Program-made: the position numbers and the translations under genes
Notes under the pieces: generated by a model
Database searches by the model: none
What the model was told of the DNA's origin: nothing
The model's input: the letters and a program-made list of their open reading frames with translations, nothing else
In this document: positions 11,748-21,308 of the stretch, piece by piece
How positions within the stretch are numbered: the first letter of the stretch is position 1
How the letters are laid out: every line of letters starts with the position of its first letter
Assembly: GCF_038397775.1 (NCBI RefSeq)
Contig: NZ_CP151650.1
Span: forward strand, 4,650,001 to 4,714,000
From: Pseudomonas sp. RC10
GTDB lineage: Bacteria > Pseudomonadota > Gammaproteobacteria > Pseudomonadales > Pseudomonadaceae
Direction of reading: 5' to 3'
Length of the DNA stretch: 64,000 bases

Positions 11748-12596
11748 TCAACGACGCTGAGTCAGCGCGCGGCGCTCGAATTCGACGATGCGCTGGCGGT
11801 AGTGTTCGATGGTCTGCGCGGTCATGACGCTGCGCTGATCGTCTTTCAACTCGCCGTTCAGCTCGTGGGCCAGCTTGCGGGCTGCCGCCACCATCACGTC
11901 GAACGCCTGCTTCGGGTGACGCGGGCCTGGCAAACCGAGGAAGAAGCTCACGGCGCGGGTGCTGAAATGGTCGATATCGTCCAGGTCGAACACGCCCGGC
12001 TTGACCGCATTGGCCATGGAGAAGAGGACTTCGCCATTGCCCGCCATGCTTTCGTGACGGTGGAAAATGTCCATCTCGCCGAAGCGCAGGCCGCTTTCCA
12101 GAATGTTCTGCAGCAACGCCGGGCCTTTGAAGCCGCTTTCGTCGCGGGAAATCACGCTGATCACCAGCACTTCTTCGACCGGGGCCAGGTCCTTGTCTTC
12201 GGTGATGCGCTGTGGCGCCTTGTCGTCCGGGAAATCGTCATCACGGGCGCTGAACAGGCTCGGGCCGTCGGTGTCGAGGTTAAGGTCACCCTGCTGCGGC
12301 TCGTCTTTGCGCTTGCCGCGTTTGCTTTCGCGCTCCGGGCGCTCGCGGGCCGCGCTCATGGTGGGCAGGTCGTGCTCGTCGAGCTGGGGTTCTTTCTGGG
12401 ATTCGAGGACACGCGCAGGGCCCAGCACCTCGGCGGACGAGCCTTCTTCGTCGTCCGGCAGGTTGGAAAAGCTGCGGTCCAGCCTGAATTTCAACTTGCC
12501 TTTGCCGCCGCGCATCCGGCGCCAGCCGTCAAAAAGAATACCGGCAATGACAATAATGCCGATGACGATCAGCCACTCTCGCAGACCGATTTCCAT
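11748..12596 (-). CDS. zipA: Cell division protein ZipA
   Basis: A 282-aa inner-membrane protein that anchors FtsZ to the membrane and stabilises the Z ring. Residues 1-25 form the single N-terminal membrane helix ([24 protein letters not shown]), followed by a charged linker (about 30-140) and the C-terminal ZipA FtsZ-binding domain ([16 protein letters not shown] onwards, about 145-280). The start ATG 12596 gives the expected N-out topology. It lies downstream of smc on the same strand with a 263-base gap, the smc-zipA-ligA order usual in Pseudomonas. Confidence 0.95.
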   Translation of the reverse strand: MEIGLREWLIVIGIIVIAGILFDGWRRMRGGKGKLKFRLDRSFSNLPDDEEGSSAEVLGPARVLESQKEPQLDEHDLPTMSAARERPERESKRGKRKDEPQQGDLNLDTDGPSLFSARDDDFPDDKAPQRITEDKDLAPVEEVLVISVISRDESGFKGPALLQNILESGLRFGEMDIFHRHESMAGNGEVLFSMANAVKPGVFDLDDIDHFSTRAVSFFLGLPGPRHPKQAFDVMVAAARKLAHELNGELKDDQRSVMTAQTIEHYRQRIVEFERRALTQRR

Positions 12597-12859
12597 GTAA
12601 TCCCGTGCCTCTAATGAAAATTCTGAAAATTAAGGGCGTAAACCCCTTTAAAACGTGGAGCCAACTCTCTGTTCTGAATGGCCTTTTACCCACGTAACAA
12701 GAAAAAGTGGACATTAAGCTAGCACGACCAAAGGTAACTTTACACCGTCTGTTACATCTGGCATGTCGCGAGCATCTGTACTGCTGCGACGGTAAAACCT
12801 GTGCTGAAGCCTCTGCGCCTGACTTTTCCCTTCAAATCTGTTTAATCCTGTGTCACCCG

Positions 12860-15800
12860 CTACGCATCCACCAGCGCCATCGCCTCCTCAACGTCCACTG
12901 CCACGAGGCGCGAACACCCCGGCTCATGCATGGTGACGCCCATCAGTTGATCGGCCATTTCCATGGCGATCTTGTTGTGGGTGATGTAGATGAACTGCAC
13001 GGTTTGCGACATCTCCTTGACCAGTCGGGCATAGCGGCCCACGTTGGCGTCGTCCAGTGGTGCGTCGACTTCGTCGAGCATGCAGAACGGCGCCGGGTTG
13101 AGTTTGAAAATGGCGAAAACCAGCGCCAGTGCGGTCAGGGCTTTTTCGCCGCCGGACAGCAAATGGATCGTGCTGTTTTTCTTGCCCGGAGGACGCGCCA
13201 TGATCGTCACCCCTGTATCGAGTAAATCTTCGCCCGTCAGTTCCAAGTAAGCGCTGCCGCCACCGAAAACTTTTGGAAAAAGTGCCTGAATTCCGCTGTT
13301 TATCTGATCAAAGGTCTCTTTGAAGCGATTGCGCGTTTCTTTGTCGATCTTGCGGATCACGTTTTCCAGGGTGTCCAGCGCTTCGACGAGGTCGGCGTCC
13401 TGCGCGTCCAGATAACGCTTGCGCTCGGACTGCTGCTGGTATTCGTCGATGGCCGCGAGGTTGATCGCGCCGAGACGCTGAATCCGGGCCGCAATGCGCT
13501 CCAGCTCATCTTCGGCTTCCTTCTCGTTGGCCTCGGGCGTCAGGGTCGCCAGTACACCATTTAAATCGTAGCCGTCTTCCTGCAATTGCTCCTGCAAGGT
13601 TTTGCGGCGCACGGTCAGGGACTGCCATTCAAGCCGCTGCTGCTCCAGTTGCCCGCGCAGGAGTTGGGATTGTTGTTCAGCCTGGGTCCGGCGTTTCTCC
13701 GCTTCGCGCAGTTCGCGGTCGGTGTCTTCCAGGGCGTTTTTGGCGATGCGCATTTCGTCGTCGACGACCATGCGTTTTTCCAGCAATTCGTCGAGTTTGA
13801 GGCGCAATTCTTCCAGCGGTGCTTCGCCCTCCTCCAGCCCGAGGTTCAGCTGTTCGCGCTTTTCGGTCAGGCGTTCAGACTGCATCTCCAGCCGCTCCAG
13901 CGCCTGACGGGTCGAGTCGTGCTGTGCCCGCAACGAACTCAAGCGCACGGCCAACTGGTTGCCGTGGTCCTTGTGCTGACGGGCTTCCTGACGCACCCGG
14001 TCCAACCGCTCGCGCAGGCTGTCGCGCTGGGCCAGCAGCAGCTCACGCTGTTCGGTGTCCAGCGCCATGCTGTCGAGGGCGTCCTGCAATTGCAGCCGGG
14101 ATTCACCGAGGCTTTCCTGCTCGATGGCGCGCTGCTCGCCCAGTTCGGTCAGTTCTTCGTCGAGACGGGTGCGGCGCAGGGTCAACTGCTCGACCTTGGC
14201 CTTGGCCGCCGACAGTTGAGCCTTGAGTTCGCTTTGCTGACGGGTTTCGTCTTGCAGGCGACGGCGCAGTTGCTCGCGGCTGTCTTCCTGCACCCGTTGT
14301 TGCTCGCGCTGAGTCAGCAGTTGGTCTTCCAGCGCGGCGAGGGTCGCTTCCCGCTCGTCGCGCTCGGCTTCAAGGCGCTGCAGTTCTTGCCCACGCGCCA
14401 GCACGCCGCTCTCGGCTTCGCTGGCGCGACGGACCCGCAGAAAATCGCGCCCGACCCAATAGCCATCGCGACTGATCAGGCTCTGACCTGCGCTCAGTTG
14501 CCCGCGCATCGACAGCGCGTCATCGAGGGTCTCCACCGGTTTCACCTGACCCAGCCACGGGGTCAGATCGACGCGGGATTCGACCTTGTCCAGCAGGCTG
14601 CCGGGAATGCGCGTGATGTCTTTCGAAGGGCTGACCAGGCGCAGGTCGCCCTGGCTGAAACCGGCCAAATCGAGGCCCGCGAAGTCATCGACCAACACCG
14701 CGTGCAGGTCAGCGCCGAGCACGGTTTCCACCGCCAGCTCCCAACCCGCGTCCACGCGCAGGCCTTCAGCCAGGCGCGGACGCTCGCTCAACTGATGATC
14801 GCGCAGCCATTCGGCGGTGCCCGTTCCGGGATCAAGCGCCGCCTGTTGCAACGCTTCCAGCGACGCGATTCGGCCGTTGAGGCGTTGCAGTTCACCCTGC
14901 GCCTGTTGCTGGGACTGGGTGGCCCGTTGCAGTTCGACGCGCAGGTGCTCAAGGCGCTCGATGAGCTGCTCTTCTTCGGCCAGCAGTTCTTCGGAGGCCA
15001 TCTCGCGGGCGGCGAGGTCTTCGCTCAGGTCGAGGATCGCCGCGTCTTCCGGATCGGCCGCCAGCAATTGGCGTTCTTCACCGAGGCGACGCTGACGCTC
15101 GGCCAGCCGCTCCATGCTGGTTTCCAGCTGCTGGATGCGCGATTGCTGAACCTCGGCCTGACGGCGCGGTTCGGCGGAGCTCAGGTTGAAGGCGTCCCAC
15201 TTCTCCTGCCAGCTGTGCATCGCGGCTTCGGCTTCTTCCAGCGCGGCGGCGGATTCTTCGGCGGCGGCGAGGGTCATCTCCTGCTCGGGTTCGAGCATTT
15301 CCAGCTCTTCGCCAAGGGTCGCGAGCAAGGTGCGGTCGTGGCCCAGGTGGGATTCGGTTTCCTGCCGCGCGCGCTCGGCTTCGCGCAGGTCGTCCTGCAA
15401 CTGCCGCAAACGCTGCTGGCCGTGCTGGATGCTCTGTTCGTTGCGAGCAATGTCGCCGCCCACCGAATAGAAGCGGCCCTGCACCAGATTGAAGCGCTCG
15501 GACAGGTCGTGATGCCCGTCCCGCAGGCGCTCGATGGCGGCATCGGCGCTGCGTTGATCGGCCACCAATGCCTCGAAACCGACTTCCTGGCTGCCGATGA
15601 CGGACTCGCGCTGCGCCACTTGTTCGTTCAGGGCCTGCCAGCGCAAGGCTGACAGTTGCGCCTTCAACTGGCGTTCTTCGGCCTTGTATTCCTGATACTT
15701 CTCGGCGGCCTGAGCCTGGCGGTGCAGACGCTCAAGCTGGCGTTCAAGCTCGTCGCGCAAGTCGGTCAGGCGCGCGAGGTTTTCGTGGGTGCGGCGGATG

Positions 15801-16348
15801 CGGTTCTCGGTCTCGCGACGGCGCTCCTTGTACTTGGAGATGCCCGCCGCTTCCTCGATGAAATTGCGCAGGTCCTCAGGCTTGGCTTCGATCAGCTTGG
15901 AGATCATGCCCTGCTCGATGATCGAGTAGCTGCGCGGCCCCAGGCCGGTGCCGAGGAAGATGTCGGTGATGTCGCGACGACGGCATTTGGTGCCGTTCAG
16001 GTAATAGGTGTTTTGGCTGTCGCGGGTGACCTTGCGGCGAATGGAGATTTCCGCGTAGGCGGCGTATTCGCCCACCAGGGTGCTGTCGGAGTTGTCGAAG
16101 ACCAGCTCGATGCTCGCCTGGCTCACCGGTTTGCGGCTGGTGGAGCCGTTGAAGATGACGTCGGTCATCGACTCGCCGCGCAGGTTCTTGGCCGAGCTTT
16201 CGCCCATGACCCAGCGCACCGCGTCGATGATGTTGGATTTGCCGCATCCATTGGGGCCGACCACGGCCGCCATGTTGCTGGGGAAGTTCACCGTCGTCGG
16301 GTCGACGAACGATTTGAACCCGGCCAGCCTGATGCATTTGAGGCGCAT
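12860..16348 (-). CDS. smc: Chromosome segregation ATPase SMC
   Basis: An 1162-aa structural maintenance of chromosomes protein that compacts and segregates DNA together with ScpAB. The N-terminal head has the Walker A GPNGCGKSNIID near residue 32. Two long Glu/Arg/Gln-rich coiled coils (about 170-500 and 670-1000) flank a hinge domain around 520-640. The C-terminal head has the ABC signature LLSGGEKALTA and Walker B CMLDEVDAPLDD. The length is typical. The start is 3 bases after the stop of the upstream GntR gene, so the two are probably cotranscribed. Confidence 0.97.
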   Translation of the reverse strand: MRLKCIRLAGFKSFVDPTTVNFPSNMAAVVGPNGCGKSNIIDAVRWVMGESSAKNLRGESMTDVIFNGSTSRKPVSQASIELVFDNSDSTLVGEYAAYAEISIRRKVTRDSQNTYYLNGTKCRRRDITDIFLGTGLGPRSYSIIEQGMISKLIEAKPEDLRNFIEEAAGISKYKERRRETENRIRRTHENLARLTDLRDELERQLERLHRQAQAAEKYQEYKAEERQLKAQLSALRWQALNEQVAQRESVIGSQEVGFEALVADQRSADAAIERLRDGHHDLSERFNLVQGRFYSVGGDIARNEQSIQHGQQRLRQLQDDLREAERARQETESHLGHDRTLLATLGEELEMLEPEQEMTLAAAEESAAALEEAEAAMHSWQEKWDAFNLSSAEPRRQAEVQQSRIQQLETSMERLAERQRRLGEERQLLAADPEDAAILDLSEDLAAREMASEELLAEEEQLIERLEHLRVELQRATQSQQQAQGELQRLNGRIASLEALQQAALDPGTGTAEWLRDHQLSERPRLAEGLRVDAGWELAVETVLGADLHAVLVDDFAGLDLAGFSQGDLRLVSPSKDITRIPGSLLDKVESRVDLTPWLGQVKPVETLDDALSMRGQLSAGQSLISRDGYWVGRDFLRVRRASEAESGVLARGQELQRLEAERDEREATLAALEDQLLTQREQQRVQEDSREQLRRRLQDETRQQSELKAQLSAAKAKVEQLTLRRTRLDEELTELGEQRAIEQESLGESRLQLQDALDSMALDTEQRELLLAQRDSLRERLDRVRQEARQHKDHGNQLAVRLSSLRAQHDSTRQALERLEMQSERLTEKREQLNLGLEEGEAPLEELRLKLDELLEKRMVVDDEMRIAKNALEDTDRELREAEKRRTQAEQQSQLLRGQLEQQRLEWQSLTVRRKTLQEQLQEDGYDLNGVLATLTPEANEKEAEDELERIAARIQRLGAINLAAIDEYQQQSERKRYLDAQDADLVEALDTLENVIRKIDKETRNRFKETFDQINSGIQALFPKVFGGGSAYLELTGEDLLDTGVTIMARPPGKKNSTIHLLSGGEKALTALALVFAIFKLNPAPFCMLDEVDAPLDDANVGRYARLVKEMSQTVQFIYITHNKIAMEMADQLMGVTMHEPGCSRLVAVDVEEAMALVDA

Positions 16349-16351
16349 GGA

Positions 16352-17011
16352 TTAGCTGGCCGCCAAGGCAGAAAGAATGGATTGGCAACTGCGCTCGGCG
16401 TAGGCAGTCAGCACCTCGCGGATGCACGTCAGATCACGGGCGACCACTGCTTCGAGCAACTGGCCAAATAGCGTCAGGTATTCGCTCATCTCGGCCTGAC
16501 GCTGATCAAGCGCCAGGTAATAAAAGCGGCTCATGGACGGCTGAAAGTTCTCGACGGTCTCTTGCAGGTACGGGTTGTTGGCGAACGGGTACGCGGCGCG
16601 CATCACATTGAAGCTGTCCTCGACGAAGTTCTTCACGTCGCCCCGCTCGCAGCTGGCGATCAGCCGTTGCTGGATTTGCAGGAAAGGCGCCAGATCGAGT
16701 TGTTCGGTCCAGCTTTTGGCCACCGCGAGGCCGAGCAAGATGTACAGCTCGCTCATCAACGCGCAGAGGCTCTGAATGTTGTGCGCAGTGAGCACCGTCA
16801 CCTGCGCACCCCGGCGCGGCAGGATGGCGATCAGGTGGCGGCGTTCGAGGATCAACAGTGCTTCGCGGACCGAACCGCGGCTGACGTTGAGGGCCTGCGT
16901 GACCTTCTGCTCCTGAATCCGCTCCCCAGGCTTGAGCTCGCCACGAATGATCCGCTCGGCAAGGTGATGAGCAATCTGCTCAGCGAGGCTGTCCGGTGCC
17001 TTGAACGTCAT
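16352..17011 (-). CDS. GntR-family regulator with FCD domain
   Basis: A 219-aa regulator with an N-terminal winged helix (about residues 10-75; recognition region VTQALNVSRGSVREALL) and an all-helical FCD ligand-binding domain (about 90-210). Its stop codon almost abuts smc, yet it is divergent from xdhA across a 283-base gap. Controlling the purine operon, smc, or itself are all possible. A weak TTGTATACAA-like site (TGCATACAA) lies about 22 bases upstream of its start. The ligand is unknown. I place it in the FadR subfamily from the C-terminal helices. Confidence 0.85.
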   Translation of the reverse strand: MTFKAPDSLAEQIAHHLAERIIRGELKPGERIQEQKVTQALNVSRGSVREALLILERRHLIAILPRRGAQVTVLTAHNIQSLCALMSELYILLGLAVAKSWTEQLDLAPFLQIQQRLIASCERGDVKNFVEDSFNVMRAAYPFANNPYLQETVENFQPSMSRFYYLALDQRQAEMSEYLTLFGQLLEAVVARDLTCIREVLTAYAERSCQSILSALAAS

Positions 17012-17096
17012 GTCTTTCCTTTAAACCGATAGCTGCATACAAGCGCGGAAGTGTATCGCACTGGATACCTGTGGCGCAGGGCCATGTCACGCAATG

Positions 17097-17112
17097 TGGC
17101 ACGAAATAAGCA
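17097..17112 (+). promoter_or_regulatory. Candidate sigma-54 promoter for xdhA
   Basis: TGGCACG-AAAT-AAGCA matches the sigma-54 consensus TGGCACGNNNNTTGCW with correct GG-to-GC spacing; the first two bases of the -12 element differ. It lies about 180 bases upstream of xdhA, and nitrogen (NtrC) control of purine use would fit. Unproven. Confidence 0.4.
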
Positions 17113-17242
17113 AAACTTTGAGCGTGTGCGCAGCGATTCATTGCAACCGCAGGCTGCCGTTAATCGGCAAGTCCCGGCAAAACCCGATTTCTTGACTTAA
17201 AGGTCAGATTTTCGTTGACCCCATAGTCAGAACTGATAGATT

Positions 17243-17259
17243 CATCGACAGGTTCGATG
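17243..17259. promoter_or_regulatory. Inverted repeat before xdhA
   Basis: CATCGA-CAGGT-TCGATG lies 35 bases before the xdhA start codon. It is a perfect 6-base dyad and a possible operator or short hairpin. The binding protein is unknown. Confidence 0.3.
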
Positions 17260-17294
17260 ACCACTTCTATTAAAAGAAAAACGAGGCACAACCG

Positions 17295-18767
17295 GTGATC
17301 CAGTTTCTACTGAACCAGACGTTGAAAACCGAACATGCGTTGGACCCCAACATGACGGTGCTCAACTACCTGCGCGAGCATTTGCACAAGTCCGGCACCA
17401 AGGAAGGCTGCGCCAGCGGCGACTGTGGCGCCTGCACCGTGGTGGTGGGCGAATTGACCACCGACGATGATGGCCAGGAGCACCTGAGCTATCGCAGCCT
17501 GAATTCCTGCCTGACCTTCGTGGCGTCGCTGCACGGCAAACAGCTGATCAGCGTCGAAGACCTCAAACACCAGGGCGAGCTGCACAGCGTGCAAAAGGCC
17601 ATGGTCGAGTGCCATGGCTCGCAATGCGGGTTCTGCACGCCGGGCTTCGTGATGTCGCTGTTCGCCTTGCAGAAAAACAGCACTACTGCCAGCTCACCCC
17701 CTCAACGGCATGCTCAGGCCCACGAAGCCCTCGCTGGCAACCTCTGCCGCTGCACCGGTTACCGCCCGATTCTCGCCGCCGCCGAACAGGCCTGCGGCCA
17801 ACAACGCCAACCCGATCAGTTCGATGCCTTGAAGGCGCAGACCATCGCGCGCCTGAAAGCCATCAAGCCGGCGGAAACCGCCGAGCTGAACAGCGGCGAC
17901 AAACGCTGCCTCGTTCCGCTGACCGTCGCCGATCTGGCCGATCTCTACGATTCTTATCCCCAGGCGCGCCTGCTGGCGGGGGGCACCGATCTGGCACTGG
18001 AAGTCACCCAGTTCCATCGCGCCCTGCCGGTAATGATTTACGTCGGCAACGTCGCCGACATGAAGAAGATCGAACACTTCGACGACCGCCTCGAAATCGG
18101 CGCTGCCACGGCGCTCACCGATTGTTACGAAGCGTTGAGCAGCGAATACCCAGACTTCGGCGAATTGCTGCACCGTTTTGCGTCGCTGCAGATCCGCAAT
18201 CAGGGCACGCTGGGCGGCAACATCGGCAATGCCTCACCGATTGGCGACTCACCGCCCCTGCTGATCGCGCTCGGCGCCAGCATCGTCCTGCGCAAAGGCG
18301 AGAAGACTCGCACGCTGGCGCTGGAGGATTACTTCATCGACTACCGTGTCACTGCACGTCAGGAAAGCGAGTTCATCGAAAAGATCATCGTGCCGAAAGC
18401 CAACGCCAAACAGGCCTTCCGCGCCTACAAGGTTTCGAAGCGTCTGGACGACGACATTTCGGCGGTCTGCGCAGCGTTCCGCGTGCAGGTGGAAAACGGC
18501 GCGATCGTCGATGCCCGTGCGGCGTTTGGCGGCATGGCGGCGATCCCGAAACGTGCTGCGAACTGTGAAAAGGCCCTGATCGGCCAGCCCTGGACCTCGG
18601 CCACGGTCGAGCGCGCCTGTGCCGCGCTGGCGCAGGATTTCACCCCGCTGTCGGACTTCCGCGCCACCAAGGAATACCGCCTGCTGAGCGCGCAGAACCT
18701 GCTGCGTAAATACTTCATCGAGCTGCAAACGCCGCACATCGAGACACGGGTGACCGACTATGTCTAA
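17295..18767 (+). CDS. xdhA: Xanthine dehydrogenase small subunit (Fe-S/FAD)
   Basis: A 490-aa subunit starting with GTG 17295. It passes electrons from the molybdenum site to FAD and NAD. The N-terminal ferredoxin domain has EGCASGDCGACTVVV, the second iron-sulfur domain has GSQCGFCTPGF and NLCRCTGYRP, and the FAD-binding domain (LLAGGTDLALE, TLGGNIGNASPIGD) and CO-dehydrogenase flavoprotein C domain follow. The length fits two-subunit bacterial XDH. The stop overlaps the xdhB start (18760), so translation is coupled. It oxidises hypoxanthine and xanthine to urate together with XdhB. Confidence 0.97.
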   Translation: MIQFLLNQTLKTEHALDPNMTVLNYLREHLHKSGTKEGCASGDCGACTVVVGELTTDDDGQEHLSYRSLNSCLTFVASLHGKQLISVEDLKHQGELHSVQKAMVECHGSQCGFCTPGFVMSLFALQKNSTTASSPPQRHAQAHEALAGNLCRCTGYRPILAAAEQACGQQRQPDQFDALKAQTIARLKAIKPAETAELNSGDKRCLVPLTVADLADLYDSYPQARLLAGGTDLALEVTQFHRALPVMIYVGNVADMKKIEHFDDRLEIGAATALTDCYEALSSEYPDFGELLHRFASLQIRNQGTLGGNIGNASPIGDSPPLLIALGASIVLRKGEKTRTLALEDYFIDYRVTARQESEFIEKIIVPKANAKQAFRAYKVSKRLDDDISAVCAAFRVQVENGAIVDARAAFGGMAAIPKRAANCEKALIGQPWTSATVERACAALAQDFTPLSDFRATKEYRLLSAQNLLRKYFIELQTPHIETRVTDYV

Positions 18768-21168
18768 TCACGCACCGCAAAAGACTCAAGAAGAACTGGT
18801 TGCCCTGTTTCAGCAGGACCTCACCTCGGGCGTCGGCCGCAGCGTCAAGCACGACAGCGCCGATAAACACGTCTCAGGCGAAGCGATTTACATCGATGAC
18901 CGGCTCGAATTCCCTAATCAGTTGCACGTCTATGCGCGGATGTCCGACCGGGCCCACGCGCGCATCGTCAGCGTCGATGTGTCGCCCTGCTACGACTTCG
19001 AAGGCGTGCGCATCGCCATCACTCACGAAGACATTCCCGGCCTGAAAGACATCGGCCCTTTGCTGCCGGGCGATCCGCTGCTGGCCATCGACAAAGTCGA
19101 GTTCGTCGGTCAGCCGGTGATCGCCGTGGCCGCACGTGATCTGGAAACGGCACGCAAGGCAGCAATGGCCGCCATCATCGAATACGAAGACCTGGAGCCG
19201 GTGCTCGACGTGGTCGCGGCCTACCGCAACAAACATTTCGTGCTGGACAGCCACACCCACAAGCGCGGCGACTCGGTCGCGGCGCTGGATACGGCCCCGA
19301 ACCGCATTCAGGGCACGCTGCACATCGGCGGGCAGGAGCACTTTTATCTGGAGACGCAAATCTCCTCGGTGATGCCCACCGAAGACGGCGGCATGATCGT
19401 CTACTGCTCCACGCAAAACCCCACCGAAGTGCAGAAGCTGGTCGCCGAAGTGCTCGACGTGTCGATGAACAAGGTGGTGGTCGACATGCGCCGCATGGGT
19501 GGCGGATTCGGTGGCAAGGAAACGCAAGCCGCCAGCCCGGCGTGCCTGTGCGCGGTGATCGCGCGCCTGACCGGTCAACCGACCAAGATGCGCCTGCCGC
19601 GCATGGAAGACATGATCATGACCGGCAAGCGCCACCCCTTCTACGTCGAGTACGACGTGGGCTTCGACAACGACGGGCGCCTGCACGGCATTCAGCTGGA
19701 GCTGGCCGGGAACTGCGGCTGCTCGCCGGACTTGTCGGCCTCTATCGTCGACCGCGCGATGTTCCACTCGGACAACTCGTATTACCTGGGTGACGCTACC
19801 ATCAACGGCCACCGCTGCAAGACCAACACCGCGTCGAACACGGCCTACCGTGGCTTCGGCGGTCCGCAAGGGATGGTTGCCATCGAAGAAGTGATGGACG
19901 CCATCGCCCGCCATCTGGGCAAGGACCCGCTGGCCGTGCGCAAGGCCAATTACTACGGCAAGACCGAGCGCAACGTCACCCACTATTACCAGGAAGTCGA
20001 GCACAACATGCTCGAAGAAATGACCGCCGAACTGGAAGAAAGCAGTCAATACGCGGAGCGCCGTAAAGCAATCACGGCTTACAACGCCAACAGCCCGATT
20101 CTGAAGAAGGGCCTGGCGTTGACCCCGGTTAAATTCGGCATTTCCTTCACCGCCAGTTTCCTCAATCAGGCGGGTGCGCTGATCCACATTTATACCGACG
20201 GCAGCATCCACCTGAACCACGGCGGCACCGAGATGGGCCAGGGCTTGAACACCAAGGTTGCGCAGGTGGTGGCCGAGGTGTTTCAGGTGGACATCAGCCG
20301 CGTGCAGATCACCGCGACCAACACCGACAAAGTGCCGAACACCTCGCCGACCGCAGCGTCCAGCGGTGCGGATTTGAACGGTAAGGCCGCGCAAAACGCA
20401 GCGGAAACCATCAAGCAACGGCTCATCGAATTCGCCGCGAAACATTACAAATGCGAAGCCGCTCAGGTCGAATTCCGCAACGGTCACGTGCGGGTCGGCG
20501 AGCAGGTCATCAGCTTCGACACATTGGCGCAACAGGCGTGGATGGGGCAGGTTTCGCTGTCGAGCACCGGCTATTACAAGACGCCGAAGATTTACTACGA
20601 CCGCAGTCAGGCTAGAGGTCGGCCGTTCTATTACTTCGCCTTTGGCGCGGCCTGCACTGAAGTGGTCGTCGACACCCTGACCGGTGAATACAAGATGCTG
20701 CGCACCGACATCCTCCACGACGTCGGCGCCTCGCTGAACCCGGCCATCGACATCGGCCAGGTCGAGGGCGGCTACATTCAAGGCATGGGCTGGCTGACCA
20801 CCGAAGAACTGGTGTGGAACGCCAAGGGCAAGCTGATGACCAACGGCCCGGCCGGTTACAAGATCCCGGCGGTGGCGGACATGCCCGCCGACTTGCGGGT
20901 CAAGCTGGTGGAAAACCGCAAAAACCCGGAAGACACGGTGTTCCATTCCAAGGCCGTGGGTGAGCCGCCGTTCATGTTGGGGATTGCGGCCTGGTGTGCG
21001 ATCAAGGATGCCGTGGCGAGTCTCGGCGATTACAAGCATCAGCCGAAGATCGACGCGCCTGCCACGCCGGAGCGGGTGTTGTGGGGGTGTGAGCAGATGC
21101 GCCAGTTGAAGGTGGCCAGTTCCGAGGCAGTCGGTGTGGCCCATGAGCTGACGGTTTCACCGGTTTAG
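18760..21168 (+). CDS. xdhB: Xanthine dehydrogenase molybdopterin subunit
   Basis: An 802-aa catalytic subunit binding the molybdenum cofactor. Conserved motifs include RRMGGGFGGKE (near 240), the NTAYRGFGGPQG loop, GGTEMGQGLNTKVAQV (near 485), and KAVGEPPFMLG near the C terminus, with the glutamate that acts as catalytic base. It overlaps xdhA by 8 bases and is followed by a REPIN before xdhC. The family hydroxylates hypoxanthine and xanthine. Confidence 0.97.
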   Translation: MSNHAPQKTQEELVALFQQDLTSGVGRSVKHDSADKHVSGEAIYIDDRLEFPNQLHVYARMSDRAHARIVSVDVSPCYDFEGVRIAITHEDIPGLKDIGPLLPGDPLLAIDKVEFVGQPVIAVAARDLETARKAAMAAIIEYEDLEPVLDVVAAYRNKHFVLDSHTHKRGDSVAALDTAPNRIQGTLHIGGQEHFYLETQISSVMPTEDGGMIVYCSTQNPTEVQKLVAEVLDVSMNKVVVDMRRMGGGFGGKETQAASPACLCAVIARLTGQPTKMRLPRMEDMIMTGKRHPFYVEYDVGFDNDGRLHGIQLELAGNCGCSPDLSASIVDRAMFHSDNSYYLGDATINGHRCKTNTASNTAYRGFGGPQGMVAIEEVMDAIARHLGKDPLAVRKANYYGKTERNVTHYYQEVEHNMLEEMTAELEESSQYAERRKAITAYNANSPILKKGLALTPVKFGISFTASFLNQAGALIHIYTDGSIHLNHGGTEMGQGLNTKVAQVVAEVFQVDISRVQITATNTDKVPNTSPTAASSGADLNGKAAQNAAETIKQRLIEFAAKHYKCEAAQVEFRNGHVRVGEQVISFDTLAQQAWMGQVSLSSTGYYKTPKIYYDRSQARGRPFYYFAFGAACTEVVVDTLTGEYKMLRTDILHDVGASLNPAIDIGQVEGGYIQGMGWLTTEELVWNAKGKLMTNGPAGYKIPAVADMPADLRVKLVENRKNPEDTVFHSKAVGEPPFMLGIAAWCAIKDAVASLGDYKHQPKIDAPATPERVLWGCEQMRQLKVASSEAVGVAHELTVSPV

Positions 21169-21186
21169 CGGCGTCTGGATGGACCT

Positions 21187-21252
21187 CATCGCGAGCAAGC
21201 TCACTCCTACAGGCAGTGCGCAATCCCTGCAGGAGTGAGCTTGCTCGCGATG
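21187..21252. repeat. Paired REP sequence between xdhB and xdhC
   Basis: ATCGCGAGCAAGCTCACTCC and its complement are arranged tail-to-tail around a short spacer. The order of the two REP sequences is opposite to that of the other REPINs in this window. Confidence 0.85.
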
Positions 21253-21308
21253 ACGCCGGTACAGCCAAACAAGATTTTTGATCTGCCACAGGCGATCAGG
21301 AGAAACAC

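Noticed and set aside
13586..15652. 688-codon open frame opposite smc
   Set aside because: A shadow of the smc coiled coil with no protein-like features.
18874..21144. 756-codon open frame opposite xdhB
   Set aside because: An antisense shadow of xdhB.
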